This document shows, piece by piece, positions 46,679 to 57,362 of a stretch of 64,000 bases of DNA. The stretch lies in NCBI GenBank assembly GCA_963556695.1, contig CAUWAG010000008.1:558001-622000 (forward strand), read 5' to 3'. The notes under the pieces were generated by a model, which did no database searches, was not told the origin of the DNA, and worked only from the letters and a program-made list of their open reading frames with translations. Made by a program: the position numbers and the translations under genes. This stretch comes from Anthostomella pinea (taxonomy: Eukaryota > Ascomycota > Sordariomycetes > Xylariales > Xylariaceae). Within the stretch, counting starts at the first letter, position 1; every line of letters begins with the position of its first letter.

Positions 46679-47896
46679 TCAATTCGTCTGAGGCCCGGCG
46701 TGTGGTTCTCGGACCATAGCGAATAGATTGATCGCCGTATCGTCATCATTGCACTCGAGCTCCTTGGCAAATTTGAATCCAAACCGACCATATATCTGCA
46801 TGTTGGGCACGTCACGACTGGACTCCAGGTAGCAGTTCATGTCCTCTGCATCGGCCTGATCGGTGACGGCCTTCATCATCAGTCTTCCTATGCCCTTGTT
46901 TTGGGCTTTGGGCAGGATGACCATGATGTTGAGGAAATAATAACCTCGCGGGTCGGTCCAGACAGCCGACTGGGCTTTTGCCTGGGCCTCCTTCCATATG
47001 TAGTAGCGCTGTAGATCAATCAAGTCAGCGGGCGCTTGCATGAAAGAGTCGATACCAGAAAGCCAGGCTGAAGTCTGGTTGAGATCGCTGTACTGACACG
47101 GCCACTTGAAACTGGCCACGCGGCTGAGTGGTCCCACGCGTGATGGCACTCCATAGAGAGCATCGCTCCAAACTAGCTCGTGTCGACGAGCGTAGTTCTC
47201 GAAGCCTCTCAGTTTCCAATGCGAGAGCAATGTTGCCGGTAGGCCGGTAGATCAAAGCTTGTCTGAAGCGAAGAATTTCTCACGTAGACCCTTGTGATCG
47301 ACTCACCTTGACGTTGAGGCCGCCCCGACCGTAGTAGAGATTCATGCCTACTTGGTTGAACCAGAGCCGCCAACTTTCGAACCAGTCATACCAGCTAGGC
47401 GGCTGGCCTGCGCTCTGATGCCTCAGCCAGCAGGCGACCCCGAGTACCTCATCGCTCCCTTCTTCTTTGGCGACCTGGAAGATGCCGTTCCGCATGCCCC
47501 ATTGACATCGGAGACCCAGAGACGCGGCATTGCGCTGCGGGCTGAACTGCGGGACAGATATCATGTAAAGATTGGACAACCGGAACGAGGGCCTGACTGC
47601 TCACCCTTGACTTGTCGAAAACCCAGTTGTTGTATGGATCGTCTGCAAAAGCTTCTCTTGGGTGGTGTGCCAAGGTTAGCATAAATGATCATAACTCAAT
47701 GGTCCATGGACGAAGCAGCTGCAGCAAACATTGCTATGAGCGACACTTACTCCGAATATCACAAGCTAAAGTAAACGACACGCCTATAATTTCAACGGTA
47801 ACATAGGAGGCGAAGCAGAGACATGTCAACTCACTGGATGGCAGATACAGCACCAGGGATGTCTGCTTCGGTAAGTGGGGAGACTTGGACGGGCAT
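46679..47896 (-). CDS. GNAT family N-acetyltransferase
   Basis: Four exons, 47896-47835, 47656-47605, 47546-47307 and 47008-46679, 227 aa. The N-terminus MPVQVSPLTEADIPGAVSAIQ and then EAFADDPYNNWVFD are the usual opening of this fungal GNAT subfamily. A GRGGLNVKRYYIWKEAQ segment is rebuilt across intron 3. Motif A is YFLNIMVILPKAQNKGIGRLM (the Q/R-x-x-G-x-G loop is QNKGIG), and motif B is NMQIYGRFGFKF. Substrate unknown. Introns 1 and 3 (178 and 298 nt) are long compared with the roughly 60 nt norm here; intron 3 contains an open frame that is a shadow. Unlike the GNAT gene at 41436, every frame is intact. Confidence 0.82.
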
Positions 47897-48351
47897 CGTG
47901 ACGACGTCTCCAATGTTCTGGACCTCTCAAATCCTGTCAAATCCTGACGGAGAAGACTGCCGGATGATTAATTGACTGCCGGTATTCGACAGTCCAAGTC
48001 AGATGGTGTGTAAGGTAGTTGTCAGGTTGTGTAACGGTCAGGTAGGTAGTCTGTGCGACCAAGGGGCATTTCGGGGAAATGCCATGTCAGATACTCCCGT
48101 CGCGGGGTCCTGTGTCGCCTTGGCCCCGCCATCTGCACATCTGGGTGGCAGGCACTGGCAGCTGCTTTCAAGTGCTCTATGAACTCAGCCGCAGCGCCAC
48201 ACTCCAAGTATGCGTGCCCTTCCTGCATATGCCTTCCTGCCCAGTCAGAATTGAACTGGAATCCTATTTCTTTCACCTCTACATAACATGAAGGTAGCAC
48301 CGTGAGACGAACGTTGCCATTTCTTCGTCCCCGTGCTCTGGCAACGCCCCA
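47897..48351. other. Divergent promoter region (GNAT / HET)
   Basis: Includes the left copy of a diverged direct repeat (about 48045-48305), which ends about 50 bp before the HET start. Confidence 0.5.
48045..48305 (+). repeat. Diverged direct repeat, left copy
   Basis: The phrase ctgtgcgaccaaggggcatt, catttcggggaaatgccatgtcagat, then catctgggtggcag and ctctatgaactcagccgcag recur in the same order at 51295-51555. Single-base changes and small indels separate the copies. The end (gaaggtagcaccg) matches gaagctagcaccg in the right copy. Confidence 0.7.
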
Positions 48352-50766
48352 ATGGACCGCTCTGCATACGAGTATGTGTTCTTATCGTTTGTCCGCTCGC
48401 TCCTAACTTGACCGTGTTCTCAGGTTTACGCCGACGCCACTGTGCTCATCGTGTCAAGCCTTCTTCAAGGGTCAGAAGAGTCTTACCATCCTTGGCAGGT
48501 TCGACGACACCCGCTATCACGTTCATGCCGAGTCATTGAGTGCAGTGCGGGATGCTGCCCTGTTGGGCTGCTCGTCTTGCGCTTGGGCCTTTGGCTTCTG
48601 CAGTAGGCGGAACATGCATGGCGTTAAAGGCCAACACTCGTTCGCGATAACCGTGCCAGACACTTTGTCAAAGATTCATGGTTTCCTTCTTATGAGAATA
48701 TTGGGGAGACCAGTACCCATAGTTCTTTTTATCTTCTCCCCTTCAGTGGTCGGTAGCTATTTGTTGTGCTCAAATCTGCTGTAGCTGACATCGGATAACA
48801 GTTGTGGGTAAATTATTAGCACGACCATATAAGCTAGCTGCAGCCGCGTCCGACGTGTCAAACAACAATAGTTCTCCAAACAGCCTGGCCGTTGCAAAGA
48901 GGTGGCTTTCCGTGTGCCAGCACCTTCACAGGAAATGCGATCGAGAGCAATCACGCGCCGTCGCAACTCCTAGCCGCCTACTGGAATGCGACTTCTCATC
49001 GAACCCTTGCAGAGTTGTGCTTAGAGATAGGGCCAAGCTAGAGACTGCAGGTGGTGTTCCCTACGTCGCCTTGAGTCACTGCTGGGGCGCCTCCTAGATG
49101 TACACTCTATGTCGCGATACCGAGCCCAGCTTGCGCGAAGGCCTCCCTATCTCGACGTTGCCTGCAACCTTCCGAGATGCATTTGAGGTCTGCAACTGCT
49201 TCGGATACCGGTACTTGTGGATTGACTCTCTTTGTATCAGACAAGACTCGCCGGAAGACTGGGCCCATGAGGCCTACCTTATGACCGAGATCTATTCGGC
49301 TGCCGAGCTGACGATCGCTGCAGACAGCTCCTCTGACTCTACGCAGGGCCTGTTCCGGGACAGAAACCCTGCGTCAGTGACCGTACCACGTATCCATTTG
49401 GAGTGGGAAGGCCAGCCCAGCGGTCAATATTGCCTCATCGATGCGCGGTTGTGGTCCGACCAGGTTGAGCACTCTCCACTTGCGAATCGCGCCTGGGCAG
49501 TGCAAGACCGGTTTCTTTCTAGACGTGTTCTATCATTCGGAGAGAATCAAATGTTCTTTGAATGTTGTACGGCTCGGCGTTGCGAGTCTCTTCCGGCAGG
49601 ACCGCCACCATTGGACACAAGCCACCGCCCGAGGAAGTTTGGCGCTGAGAAGAACAATCCTCTGGAGACTTGGTACATCGCCGCAGAGGCATATTTCCTC
49701 AGCAAAACTGACCCGATGGACTGACAAGTTCATTGCGATATCGGGTGTTGCCAGAAGAATCCAAGAAATCCTACACGATCAGTACGTAGCTGGTCTCTGG
49801 AGAAACAGTCTCGGCCATCAGCTCCTATGGTGGATCTCGCCTGCAAGAAACAAACGCCCACGGCTGTGCCGAGCACCCTCGTGGTCATGGCTTGCAGTTG
49901 ATGAGAGAGTAAACTTCGCAAAGCATGACGAGTATAATCTACTCATAGTGATCTTGCATGTGGATGTGATATTAGAGAACACAGCCCAGCCAATGGGACC
50001 AGTCAAGTCCGCCTCACTCTTGGTACGTGGAAAGCTGAAGCGGTGCAATTGGTGCATGCAGACGCGATTTGGAGTAGAAGACTGGCGAAGATATCAGAAC
50101 GCCTCTGGCACGCTCAAACCAAAATTCTCAAATGAAAGCAGAGACGACAGCTATATATCCACTAATTTGGATTACCTGCCTACAAGGCAAATGCTACTGT
50201 CGGCGATTTTCACGCTGCCAATAACTTTGTGGAAAGAAGGAATCGCAGAGAAGGAATCGGCCATCAGCCGACAGAGTGGGATGTTTGGGCTAGTCCTGAT
50301 GCGATGCGAAGGGGCAACTGGTCAATACGTGCGCATTGGCCGCTTTAGTTGTCCCAATGATGCTAGACGGCAACTTCTCGCCACTGTGTACGATCCTCTG
50401 CCAGCTTCGAGGAAACAGCGCATCAAGACCGCGTCGCCCAAATCACTGGGGTTGCCGCTAGGGTCTGAAAGCTCTGCTGAAAGAATAAACTCGGTCCACG
50501 ACGTCTCTCCAATACTCGAAGAATCCAGCAAGAAAGTCGCCCCCGAGCGAGCCGCGACACCCGTGCGAGCCTTGGAAGGCAACGAAAAAGTAGAGTGTCC
50601 TCGCGAATTTGAAGTCAGCGACGAAGAAGAGGAACCTGAGCGAGATGCAGCCGGAGCAGCCGAAGAAGAATGGCGAGTCCACCAGCTCTTCCCTCAATGG
50701 TGTCTGGGCCGTGCATATGCTCCAGGCGATGAGGCTATACCGAGCAGAGTCATCACTATCGTGTAG
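48352..50766 (+). pseudogene. HET-domain (heterokaryon incompatibility) gene, disrupted
   Basis: Exon 1 is 48352-48371, intron 48372-48423. Exon 2 runs from 48424 to about 48750 (PLCSSCQAFF, AALLGCSSCAW: the Cys-rich lead usual for HET proteins). A further intron ends near 48801. The HET domain core then reads VPYVALSHCWGAS, stop, MYTLCRDTEP...LPATFRDAF...RYLWIDSLCIRQDS...MTEIYSAAELTIAA. The stop is TAG 49095-49097 where family members commonly have Gln. Later, an AAAA run at 49704-49707 coincides with a switch of frame between AYFLSK and LTRWTDKFIAISG; the C-terminal half (APSWSWLAVD) runs to TAG 50766. HET proteins trigger cell death on non-self fusion. With both lesions the locus looks inactive, or a null allele. 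Confidence 0.8.
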
Positions 50767-53019
50767 ACGAGATCAGATGGGATGTGAAGCCCGGGCTGGT
50801 ATAGACCCGGTGACCGTCCCAACGGCAAAGGTGCTATCGAGAGTTCTCCATGCTATACAGTACAATTTTCCTTCCCACAATCGTGACAATGAAGCTCTTA
50901 GCACGACTCCAATCGCAAAGCTTGCCTTATCACCCTCGAGATGCCTTCACGGTCTTCCACCCCCAACCGTTCTGCGCCGTTTTCTTCTCCGCGTCGTCGC
51001 CTGCGTTCCGCTGTCCGCCGCCGCCTCCAGTTGCTTGCTCGGCCGCCTTCGGCCTGAGCATATTCGCTCTCAACATCTGCTCCACAGCATCAGAATCCTT
51101 GGAACGTCACTTCCTCGAGGCCTCTGAGCTCGCCGAGGATCCTCAGCCCGGGCAACTGCACGACTTCGTCCTACATTGTTGGTCGACCCTCGAGTTGGAT
51201 GTGCAGCCTGCGAAGTCCTGCTATGCTATGAAGCATCTGGGATCCCCGAAGAGCTACCTTAGCTTCCGACCAGCTGTGAAGGGTGTAGATGAACTGTGTG
51301 ACCAAGGGCCATTTCGGGGAGACGCCATGTCAGATGCTAGTGGGCTTATCGGTATCCTACATTAGGTAGGTTCTTGTGCCGCCTGGCACACAGCACCTGC
51401 CATCTGGGCGGCAGCTGCTCTGTGAACTCAGCAGCAGTATCCGATCACGATGTATCACAAAGACTCTGCACCATTTGTTCGAGTAAACGATGATTATCGC
51501 AACACGCAACCAGTCCAGATTGAAGCTACGAAGCTATGAAGCTAGCACCGGGTGTCTTTCCTTCAACAGTTGAATGCTTACCGGATCGTCATGAGTACAG
51601 TGCTCAGGTCTTGCCAAAAGATGTGCGTCTTGGAATCATCATTTTTTCCATGGTGGAACACTACCTAGGCTAGGCGGGAGAGAGGACCGGCATACCTTTC
51701 TCGTTGCCGTCGGCAGCTTGATGACTGGCATTCTGACGACAGGAGACAAGTATCTTCCTGGGGAACGCACCCCTGCACCCTTGCCTTCAGGCTCGGAACT
51801 CATCGCCGTTACCTGCATCGCCGTTACCTCCATCGCCTAGGTACCGCCGTCCCGGGAGATCAGGCATACGGAGTCAAGGGAAAATCGATAGATTTCCCGT
51901 ACCCCAGATATTTCATACAGCCACACACAATCAGGGCCAGCCAAGCGGCCCAACATGGCCAAATCCCGACCTGCCGCCCGCCCGCAGATCTGTTGCAAGT
52001 TGATGCCCCTGGTCTGGACCCTGGTTGAAACCCTGGACCCGCCCACATTCACCCCTGCTGAGACGACATGCCCCTGACCTCCCTCAGGCTCCCTGTCACA
52101 ACTCCAACCTCAAGTCAATGCAATACGCCCAATATTGAGAATCGTGTGTCTCTTTATCCTCGGGTCTCAAACCGACGGAGCCAACCCCTAACAACCCCCA
52201 TTTGGGGGCCACTGAAGCGAGTTGCCCAGACATGTTCGGGCCACACCACGCGCTGAGACTCCCCTTACGCATCCCCCGGGCTTCTCGCGCCATGGCGAGT
52301 GATCACTCGAACAAGTCGGTGCCATGATTGCTGGAGCTACACTCCACCGAACAACTGCTGCTACAGTTTGAACTTGAGTACCGGGTCCATACACGGACCC
52401 TAGACAGTGGCGCTGTCTCACTTCTTGCCGTCTCGGCTGCCGTGCATACGCTTGGTACATTGGCGGCTTGGTAGGCCTGCTCCACGAGCGTCGGTTGGTC
52501 CCGTTGAGGTGACTCGAGCCAGCTCGACCATGTGTGGCGTTCAGTGCGTATATTGTACAATGTAGCGGAAGAAGACGTTGCACACCCGGATCCGCGACGG
52601 AACTGCTGTCTATGTGCTCCAGGTTGTTCAAGCAGTGCCCCATTCAATCTCCAGGGGATGTTGCAGCGACTGGGCACGGATCTCCCAAGCAGCAGAAACC
52701 CTCATAGATCTGATACACCCTCCCACATCAAATTCTCTCATTCTGTACCTTCCAGGCCTTTTCTCTTCCTTTCTTCTCTCCAAGGCGGGCCTTTTGTATT
52801 CATTTCTCATAATCCCCAGGCTCGGGTTTTCAATAATTTCGAGTCACTCTCTTTACTGTCGTTCCTGGAAAATTCGCCGCTACCTATTGGTAATCCCACA
52901 CGACACCAGCCTCTCGTTTACGGACTCCTTCCCATCTGCCATGTTATAAAGCGAAGTGGGGCGTACATGCAGAGCATTGTGGCGCGATTCAGGGAAGTCG
53001 AGCAGACGTGGACGAAAAC
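50767..53019. other. Intergenic after the HET gene
   Basis: Contains the right copy of the direct repeat and a 172-codon open frame (50850-51365) with Pro/Ser-rich, low-information translation that I do not accept as a gene. The remainder holds the promoter of the membrane protein at 53020. Confidence 0.45.
51295..51555 (+). repeat. Diverged direct repeat, right copy
   Basis: Counterpart of 48045-48305: ctgtgtgaccaagggccatt, ccatgtcagatg, ccatctgggcggcag, ctctgtgaactcagcagcag and gaagctagcaccg in the same order. No HET start follows it. Confidence 0.7.
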
Positions 53020-54846
53020 ATGCCGCCTATGAATGAGAAACGATGGTCGGAAGACATTCGACGCTGGAAGAGGACCGCGAGGATGGCCACTCGGCCGGCG
53101 CTGTCCATCCGCGACGGCTCTGGCGATGAGAGCGATGAGAACGCCTCACCTGCCACAGAGAGGTCAGAGCTTCGCTTCACTCTGGAGACGAAACGAGACA
53201 GTGGCGGGGACGGCGGTAGTGATGGGGAAGATGGCGATCATAATGGAAGAGGTGGCGGCAGGGACGGGGATAGAGGTCCCGGACTCAAGTTCAGCGCTTC
53301 AGAAGAGACGGGAGGTGCTGGCAATCATGACGGAGGCAAAGGCGATGGTGACGGTGACTTGGATTCCGACCCCGACCACAAGGGTAGCGATCGAGATAAT
53401 GGCGATGAAAGTGACGACGATGAGGGCAGCAACGACAATTCTCCACCACCAACGCCGATCATCACGCCTACCTCCGCTATCGATGCACCCATTGCCATAA
53501 CTACAACGGATGCCCTCACTACTACCACTGCCGCACCGGTGACTTCTATTAGCTCGGAAACCTTGGTCAGCACAACGGCATCGCAAACCCCGGCAAGCTC
53601 TGTGACTACACCAATCTCCACACTCACCCCAGTGGTGGTAACTTTTACCCCCATTGGAGTTGACCAAGCAACTAATAGTCCGAAGGAGTCTACCTTCTCG
53701 ATCACTTCATCTATTCTGACCACCCTAACCACGACGCCGTTGGATCAAGTAAACACCTTCCAGCCTCAGAAGGGGATTGCTGAGCCTACTATGTCCTCCG
53801 ACACAATAACTGCGTTTCCAATTTTTGCGACTGCGTCACCTACGGTGACGGGCACCAGTTTTGGCATCCCGATCACCACAAAGGCTGTGCCAGAGCGTGA
53901 CTCGAGCGCAGAGCAAGATAACAACGACAATGGTGATCGTCATGGAAATCACAGGGATAGGAGGCCTCCTGGTTTGGACCCGTTGGCAGAGCACCTTCTC
54001 ATTGCCGCAGGGGCGATAGGGGCCTTTATCCTATTTTGTTTCATCGGCTGGGTTGCCTATCGAACAATGAAGAAGCCAAGGGGTGCCAGGTTTCCATGGA
54101 GGCGGAAGGATGCAATGGGTGCTGCTGGTCCTAACAGCAGCGTGTACCCGCCCAACGAGCCACCACCGGTATACGACAAGGGCGAGCTGAATGATATGCA
54201 AGCCGAGGGCTTCTATAGCGCCGAGAAGATATATTCCCCGGGACCAGGCAGCCTGGCTCGTTCGGCGACGGGCAGTTCTCAAAGGAGCGTGATGCGACAG
54301 CCACAACAGGGCGAATCGACTCTGCCAAGCGTATTAAATCAATACCCGGCGGACAATGGAGCGACACTGGAGAGCAGCGACGCGAATCTAACGTTGAGGT
54401 CACGGATGCCGGACCCGTTTTACAACCAGTCCGAGCTTGCCCGTCAACCTTCAGATGCTTACAATCCCGGCCAGCGACAGGTATACCGGGCTAGCGAACT
54501 ATCGTCGATATCGTCAGGATTTGGGGATGGCGAAATCATCGTGCCCCCGCCGCTTGCCGTCAACAACCCAACGCCTCCACCGCCGGCGGCACAGACTACT
54601 AATCACCCCGTGTCACGTTTCTCCTGGATGACCAGGAGTGATAGAAGCGACGAAAGGAGAGATACGGTCTACACGACGAGCAGCGAAGATCGTCCGGCTC
54701 GGTTCCGTACTGTCACAAGCTGGGTAGAACAGCAGACAGGGCGTGTCAAGAGGGCGCATTCAAGGGCGCTGAACCGCGGAGAGGTACCAGTGATGCCGGC
54801 GATACCAGGGCAAATCAGCGCGACGCAGCAAACCGCCTATAGGTGA
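53020..54846 (+). CDS. Single-pass Ser/Thr-rich membrane protein, Mid2/WSC-like layout
   Basis: Intronless, 608 aa from ATG 53020. Order: charged N-terminus without a clear signal peptide, a Gly/Asp-rich acidic tract (about 65-145), a Thr/Ser-rich stretch (about 150-270) suited to O-mannosylation, then one membrane span (HLLIAAGAIGAFILFCFIGWVAY, about 327-349) with the basic stop RTMKKPRGARFPWRRK. A cytoplasmic Pro/Ser-rich tail follows with PPPVYDKGEL, a PPxY-type ubiquitin-ligase binding site. The plan resembles Mid2/Wsc cell-wall stress sensors, but no WSC Cys motif is present. The missing signal peptide could mean an upstream exon or a different start. Function is inferred from architecture only. 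Confidence 0.72.
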   Translation: MPPMNEKRWSEDIRRWKRTARMATRPALSIRDGSGDESDENASPATERSELRFTLETKRDSGGDGGSDGEDGDHNGRGGGRDGDRGPGLKFSASEETGGAGNHDGGKGDGDGDLDSDPDHKGSDRDNGDESDDDEGSNDNSPPPTPIITPTSAIDAPIAITTTDALTTTTAAPVTSISSETLVSTTASQTPASSVTTPISTLTPVVVTFTPIGVDQATNSPKESTFSITSSILTTLTTTPLDQVNTFQPQKGIAEPTMSSDTITAFPIFATASPTVTGTSFGIPITTKAVPERDSSAEQDNNDNGDRHGNHRDRRPPGLDPLAEHLLIAAGAIGAFILFCFIGWVAYRTMKKPRGARFPWRRKDAMGAAGPNSSVYPPNEPPPVYDKGELNDMQAEGFYSAEKIYSPGPGSLARSATGSSQRSVMRQPQQGESTLPSVLNQYPADNGATLESSDANLTLRSRMPDPFYNQSELARQPSDAYNPGQRQVYRASELSSISSGFGDGEIIVPPPLAVNNPTPPPPAAQTTNHPVSRFSWMTRSDRSDERRDTVYTTSSEDRPARFRTVTSWVEQQTGRVKRAHSRALNRGEVPVMPAIPGQISATQQTAYR

Positions 54847-57362
54847 TGAGCCGCCATGGCTTCTCCTGCCTTGCTTTAGGGCCAATGCGCCTGGTAGCCT
54901 TGCACATTCCTCTGCGAAGACATCCAGCCGCGCGGTCCAGTTACAGACTGTGTCGTGGGAGGAACACGATATGGCAAAATGCAAGGCCGTTTCGTTTATC
55001 TGTATATAACACATCCACCTACCCTTAGTCAAGAACCTTTTGGGAGCGTTGGTCAGCATGGGCCTGGCGCCTGTCAGCCGACTTGTAGGACCAGTCGTTC
55101 ACTCCTTCCCCGGCGCTGAGGGCAAACTCTCGTAGCATATCCGCTATACCATGCATTAGGAGGTCGGGAGGTGCCGCTGGAAGTAGGTAGACAATCAAAT
55201 TAATCAAAGCTTACCTTTACACTGATGGAAAAGCGAACCTGCAGTGCTTGATGGCCTCACATCGTCAGTACTATATCGGCCGTTCAGGTCCTTGCTCAAC
55301 CCCGACTTCTCTGTGCTGTGATTGCTGTCTGAACGAGGGCTGTGTCTAACCGCAGCTCAGGGTGAAGGACTCAAGGACAATGCTCGTGGCGGCTGTTGAT
55401 GCGTCTGGCATGCCCAGGGGCTGAAACCAGCTCGGATACGCTTCCGAGATGGTTGGGGCGGCGGAATGAGACGAGTCAACGGTCGCGACCAGGGGGTTTT
55501 CGGCCCCTGAAGATTTGACTCGATTCGATGATCAGATCTGGTCTGATTCTGTCGAGTTGATGGTCCAATTGCTTCTGGAGGCTGGGGTTGTCTTCCAGAC
55601 ATGGAATTCACCAGTCGAGGTTTGTCTCGTGTATTTCTGTACAAGGGCCTGAGTTCCCATGGCTTGCGCATACAGATTACAACTACCTTACACCGAAGTA
55701 CAATATCAGGTAATTTGTTGTGGTCTGGCTCGCTTCAGAGGGGGCTTAGGCCTGGGACATATTGCAGGATCAAGGGGACACAGCGTCACCATTAACTCCA
55801 TGAACAACCCAGCACTACCATGAGGCGCTACGTATTGGCGAAGGGCGTCAGCTGGAAAGCTGAGACTGCAAATTGCAAGCCAACAGAGAACCATCGCCGC
55901 CCGTAGACTGGCAGAGCCACGGGCCATCTTATGCGAAATGAACAACAGACTGGGGCCGCCGGCCGACACGCCCCAGAGAGCGAGCATAGTGGCTCAACGT
56001 CAAGAACCACATGCACAGCATGAACCGACCCCAGCTCAACGACCGGCAGCTACAAAGTGAAGCGGCTGCCGGAGCTGTACTCGCCCTCGGACCCGGACTT
56101 GCGACATGTGTTCAGATGCTAGCTGCGGTACCGCATGTTGCCGGGACTGTCACCGTACGGACGCCAGGCTGCCCTACTACTGGGCCGAGAGGCGCGGCAG
56201 GTAAGGCCCGGTGATCGAAGGCTGCGTCGTCCGGGTCTCGCATAACCTGCACCGCATCTTATAGCGCCCCTGCGAAGGACGGGCGCGCATCGGGAGAAAT
56301 GGCGAACTACTCGCGGACGGTCGAGCAGGTGTTGGGCGAGCGCGGCCTACCTTCCTTCCTGGTTGCTGGACTGCGCGAGCATATGAAGCAAACCGCCATC
56401 ATGGGTTGATTGAGTTGGGGAATGTGTGCATGGGCTTGGGCATAGGTACGCGGGGAAATCACAACGTACGATCGGCCATTCGAGTGATGAGACAGCTGTG
56501 ATCCCCGGTGTCGCTTTAAGCATCACGGCGACCTCCCCCTTTTCTACCTGAATGGTCCACAACGCCAACAACTCAATCACGCGTGGTGTTCGCTGTGACT
56601 GGAGTGGCTTCTTAAGGATCTATCAAGCAAGTAGTACTTCAGGAAACGAAAACTGCCTTATGAAAAGATCCTCACATATCCAAAGGAAAGAGGCAGGCAG
56701 GCGGCTCGAGTCAAGTCTTCTGTTTCGCGTTCGAACGCGCGTTGGCTTATGAAGATTGTTCTTGGCTGTCGCTCAGAGTCCTGGGAGACAGGGTGAGAGG
56801 CAGAACTTCCGAGTTCTCCAGTGGGGATATTGACGGGAGCAGATATTGCACCGCCCCGACTTGATAGGCACGGAGAACGTGGCGCAGCTTTCTTGCGTGG
56901 GACGGAGTGCGAATGCCCGCCTTCCTCACCCGCATATCTCGGCTTCGTGCTTCGCATTGTGACTGCGTATTCTGCATCAACGGTCGTTTGGTCTTTGTAC
57001 TAACTTATTATAATCAGTTTTACTGCTAGTTTTTAGAGTGGCTCTTTCTATTTTCGGTCTCATCAGCCTCATTATAGTGGGTTAGTTACTCACGCCTAGC
57101 TTGCTTTCGTCACCCTGCCCACCACCCCCTCGGCCCCTTCAGCTGGAAGCCGCGCTCGCCGCGACCTCGTGCATTCCTCAGCGCATACCTAATAGTCATA
57201 TATACTTAGTCACTATCCCACCTACCTTCATTTTGCGACTTGAACTTCGAAGATACACGTTTCAGTTTACAAATCCTGCCTTCTGTACATGAAATCCACC
57301 CCGAGAATCAACACGTGAGTCTCTGTCAGGTGCCCTAGATCAAATAGATAACCGTCGTCAAC
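54847..57362. other. Long intergenic region
   Basis: About 2.5 kb. Frames of 60-105 codons on both strands have no motif or splice logic. No repeats or RNA gene were noticed. The last 80 bases are the leader of the next gene. Confidence 0.45.

Noticed and set aside
12138..49097. Reassignment of UAG to glutamine
   Set aside because: Several intact conserved genes here (RRM, PARN-like, PHF5A, PEX26-type, Drs2-type) end at TAG, with no coding continuation evident past the expected family length.
50850..51365. 172-codon frame after the HET gene
   Set aside because: Overlaps the right copy of the direct repeat, has Pro/Ser/Cys composition without motif, and the repeat region has no matching frame in its left copy.
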